A DNA stretch of 49,433 nucleotides from Bradyrhizobium sp. NAS80.1 (lineage in GTDB: Bacteria; Pseudomonadota; Alphaproteobacteria; Rhizobiales; Xanthobacteraceae). The notes beneath the pieces were generated by a model. It was given only the letters and a program-made list of their open reading frames with translations, had not been told where the DNA came from and made no database searches. Positions 47,754 through 49,433 of this stretch are shown here, in pieces. The DNA lies in the NCBI RefSeq assembly GCF_001908205.1, contig NZ_LGHL01000059.1:1-49433 (forward strand), given 5' to 3'. Each line of letters opens with the position of its first letter. Position 1 is the first letter of the stretch. The position numbers and the translations under genes were made by a program.

Positions 47754-48287
47754 TCATGTTAAGTTATTGCCGATCATGGAAAAGGTTGCAGTTGCATGCA
47801 CCGCCAGCGCGCCCTTGCCGTCGCGCACGAAACCCTCGGTGTAGCTGGTCTGGCGCCCCAGCTTGATGATCTTACCTTCGGCCGAGATCAGCCCGGACCG
47901 GACCGAGAGCGGGCGCAAGAAGGTCATTTTCAGGTCGAGGGTCACGGACGATTGCCCCGCCTCCAACCGGGTCGAGATCGCGCAGCCCATGGCGGTGTCG
48001 ATCAGCGCCGCGGCTGTCGCCCCGTGCAGCAGGCCGATGGTATTTTCGAGATCCTCGCGCGGCTCCAGCTCCATCACGATCCGGCCCGGCTCCACCACGG
48101 CCATGACGAAGCCGATCAGTTTTGCGAAGGGTGGCGGCGGCAGCCGGCCGTCGCGAATGCCGAGCATGGCGTCCATGCCGGACAAGCCCATGGCCACTTT
48201 CGCAACCGGCGCAGGCGCCAGCCAATCCACCACGCGCTCGCGCCGGTGCGCAGGTGAAAACAGGTCGAGTTGATCGGGTTGGGTCAT
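47754..48287 (-). CDS. PaaI-type acyl-CoA thioesterase
   Basis: The 177-residue hotdog protein has the PaaI motif LHGATAAALIDTAMGCAIS with the His-Gly and Asp of the catalytic site, then SVTLDLKMTFLRPL and KLGRQTSYTEGFVRDGKG. It hydrolyses acyl-CoA thioesters, probably aromatic or short chain. It is divergent from the enoyl-CoA hydratase gene and followed by the TetR gene. Confidence 0.88.
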   Translation of the reverse strand: MTQPDQLDLFSPAHRRERVVDWLAPAPVAKVAMGLSGMDAMLGIRDGRLPPPPFAKLIGFVMAVVEPGRIVMELEPREDLENTIGLLHGATAAALIDTAMGCAISTRLEAGQSSVTLDLKMTFLRPLSVRSGLISAEGKIIKLGRQTSYTEGFVRDGKGALAVHATATFSMIGNNLT

Positions 48288-48299
48288 GACGGCCTCTTT

Positions 48300-48317
48300 G
48301 TATGATGCATGTCATAC
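48300..48317. promoter_or_regulatory. Operator GTATGATGCATGTCATAC
   Basis: Arms GTATGA and TCATAC around TGCATG, 13 bases upstream of the PaaI start, in the gap to the enoyl-CoA hydratase gene. It is the likely target of the neighbouring TetR. Confidence 0.55.
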
Positions 48318-48442
48318 TATGTCACGGACTTCGCACTGGCAACTCCGCCTCCCACCCGCTTGACAAGTCCGGCTTTTCGGCCCGGAAGTGGTCCCGACCG
48401 GCGCGCCACTGCGCATGTCCACGAAACCTTCGAGATGCCACG

Positions 48443-49213
48443 ATGGAAATGCTCAACAACCACTGCGGCGTGACGCGCGATGCGCGCGGCGTCGTTCATG
48501 TCGCGATTTGCAACGCCGGCTCGCTGAATATCTTGGGCTCGCCCGTGACCGACGCGGTCCGCGAAGGCCTGCAACAGCTTGCCACCGACCGCAGCATCCG
48601 CGTCGTGGTGCTGCGCGGCCAGAGCGAGAAAAGCATGATCGGCGGCGCCGACATCAAGGAGATGGTGAAGCTCGACCAGAAGTCGGCCGAAGCCTTCATC
48701 AGCCGTCTGCGCGATCTCTGCGAGGCCGTGCGAGCCTTCCCGGCCCCCGTCATTGCGCGCATGCCCGGCTGGTGCCTCGGCGGCGGGCTCGAGGTGGCGG
48801 CGGCCTGCGACTTCCGGATCGCCGCGCATGATGCGCATTTCGGCATGCCGGAGGTTCGCGTCGGCATCCCCTCGGTGATCCACGCCGCCCTGCTGCCACG
48901 CCTGATCGGCTGGGCCCGCGCGCGCTGGCTGGTGATGACCGCCGAAAACATCGATGCGCCGACGGCACTGGCCTGGGGATTGGTCGACAAGGTCGCGGCA
49001 GCCAGCGGCCTGGATGCCGAGGTCGAGCACACCGTGAAGGCTCTGCTCGAATGCGGCCCCGAAGCGCTGCGGTCGCAGAAGGCGCTGCTGCGGCAATGGG
49101 AGGAACTGCCGCTCACGGAGTCGGTCAATCTCAGCGTCAAGGTATTCGGCGAGTCGTTCCTGACGGACGAACCGACGCGGCTGATGCAGGCGTTCGTGAA
49201 CAGGAAGCGGTAG
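48443..49213 (+). CDS. Enoyl-CoA hydratase/isomerase-family protein
   Basis: The 256-residue crotonase-fold protein shows the oxyanion region SMIGGADIKEMVKL and MPGWCLGGGLEVAAACDFRIAAHDAHFGMPEVRVGIPS. It lacks the canonical GxNxFSAGxD form of FadB, as many family members do. Possible roles include hydration of methacrylyl-CoA or another enoyl-CoA of the pathway. ATG 48443 follows the leader; it is divergent from the PaaI-like gene. It is followed by a repeat and then an insertion sequence. Confidence 0.88.
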   Translation: MEMLNNHCGVTRDARGVVHVAICNAGSLNILGSPVTDAVREGLQQLATDRSIRVVVLRGQSEKSMIGGADIKEMVKLDQKSAEAFISRLRDLCEAVRAFPAPVIARMPGWCLGGGLEVAAACDFRIAAHDAHFGMPEVRVGIPSVIHAALLPRLIGWARARWLVMTAENIDAPTALAWGLVDKVAAASGLDAEVEHTVKALLECGPEALRSQKALLRQWEELPLTESVNLSVKVFGESFLTDEPTRLMQAFVNRKR

Positions 49214-49232
49214 GGCGGCCGCCAAAGACGGT

Positions 49233-49318
49233 GTCATGCCCCGCGAAAGCGGGGCATCCAGTACGCCGCGGCCCCTCGATTCATCATAACCGTCTCGGAG
49301 TACTGGATCGCCCGCTTC
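49233..49318. repeat. Interrupted copy of the GTCATCGCCCGC/GCGGGGCATGAC repeat
   Basis: Reads GTCATGCCCCGCGAAAGCGGGGC... to TACTGGATCGCCCGCTTC, the inverse of the copy at 31404-31504. Its expected last hairpin arm (GCGGGCGATGAC) is missing because sequence similarity stops at about 49318, where an insertion sequence begins. Confidence 0.75.
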
Positions 49319-49433
49319 TGTTTAGCCCGAACAGATCACTGACGGGTGTTCGGAGACATAGCTGACACATCAACATGGGCTGGATTGGTCGATTTGGGAG
49401 GCCGTCCATGCCCTGGAGTGAGGTGTCGGTAAT
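49319..49433 (+). mobile_element. Left end of an IS481-family insertion sequence
   Basis: Sequence starts TGTTTAGCCCG, with the 5'-TGT end typical of the family, and reaches a transposase start at 49408. A second TGTTCGG at 49347 is an alternative end. The position of the break in the repeat favours 49319. The element continues beyond the window. Confidence 0.7.
49408..49433 (+). CDS. IS481-family transposase, N-terminal fragment
   Basis: Only the first eight complete codons are visible: MPWSEVSV, followed by AT-. This start is characteristic of IS481-type transposases (MPWxExSVM...). The preceding GGGAG gives a ribosome-binding site. The rest of the gene lies outside the window. Confidence 0.75.

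Overview
This window is chromosomal DNA of a high-GC alphaproteobacterium, most likely Bradyrhizobium or a close relative. The evidence is the gene repertoire (guaA, guaB, rsmB, rlmE, a Ppx/GppA phosphatase, a complete mmsA/mmsB-type valine-degradation cluster), the strong GC bias of third codon positions, and several dispersed palindromic repeat families that I recognise as typical of that group. The assignment rests on recognition, not on a search.

Left part (1 to about 14,500) looks like accreted foreign DNA next to the 3' end of guaA. The last bases of guaA, read on its own strand as Ile-Glu-Trp-Glu-stop, recur at about 905 and about 3,828. This is the signature expected of an element that integrates into the 3' end of guaA. 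The two resulting segments hold remnants (LysR, TPR/cyclase and AraC pieces, a twice-frameshifted metallo-beta-lactamase-fold gene) and an intact set of redox and efflux genes. These are a TetR regulator with an EamA-type exporter, a frameshifted LysR, three short-chain dehydrogenases, an NADP-binding oxidoreductase, a SnoaL-like protein, an old-yellow-enzyme homologue, a glutathione transferase with a divergent TetR, and an SGNH hydrolase. No integrase is visible.

Middle part (14,498 to about 37,300) is mostly core: guaA, an HxlR/MFS divergent pair, a cupin, a cold-shock gene with a clear terminator, rsmB (frameshifted in a C6 run), a metallophosphoesterase, a CurA-type reductase, guaB, a DHA2-type MFS pump, rlmE with a Ppx/GppA phosphatase, an orphan CoxL-like molybdoenzyme subunit, a double-hotdog protein, YaiI/YqxD, an ABC-F ATPase, a DSD1/D-threonine-aldolase enzyme and an HI0933-like flavoprotein.

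Right part (37,400 to 49,433) is branched-chain acyl-CoA metabolism. On the minus strand lie mmsA, isobutyryl-CoA dehydrogenase, 3-hydroxyisobutyryl-CoA hydrolase, mmsB, an acyl-CoA synthetase, a MaoC-type protein and an SDR, with a divergent LysR in front of mmsA. A TetR, a PaaI-type thioesterase and an enoyl-CoA hydratase follow. The window ends inside an IS481-family insertion sequence that has landed in a dispersed palindromic repeat.

The regulatory logic is readable at several places. Perfect or near-perfect inverted repeats sit between divergent regulator/target pairs (TetR/EamA, GST/TetR, HxlR/MFS, mmsA/LysR, PaaI/enoyl-CoA hydratase).
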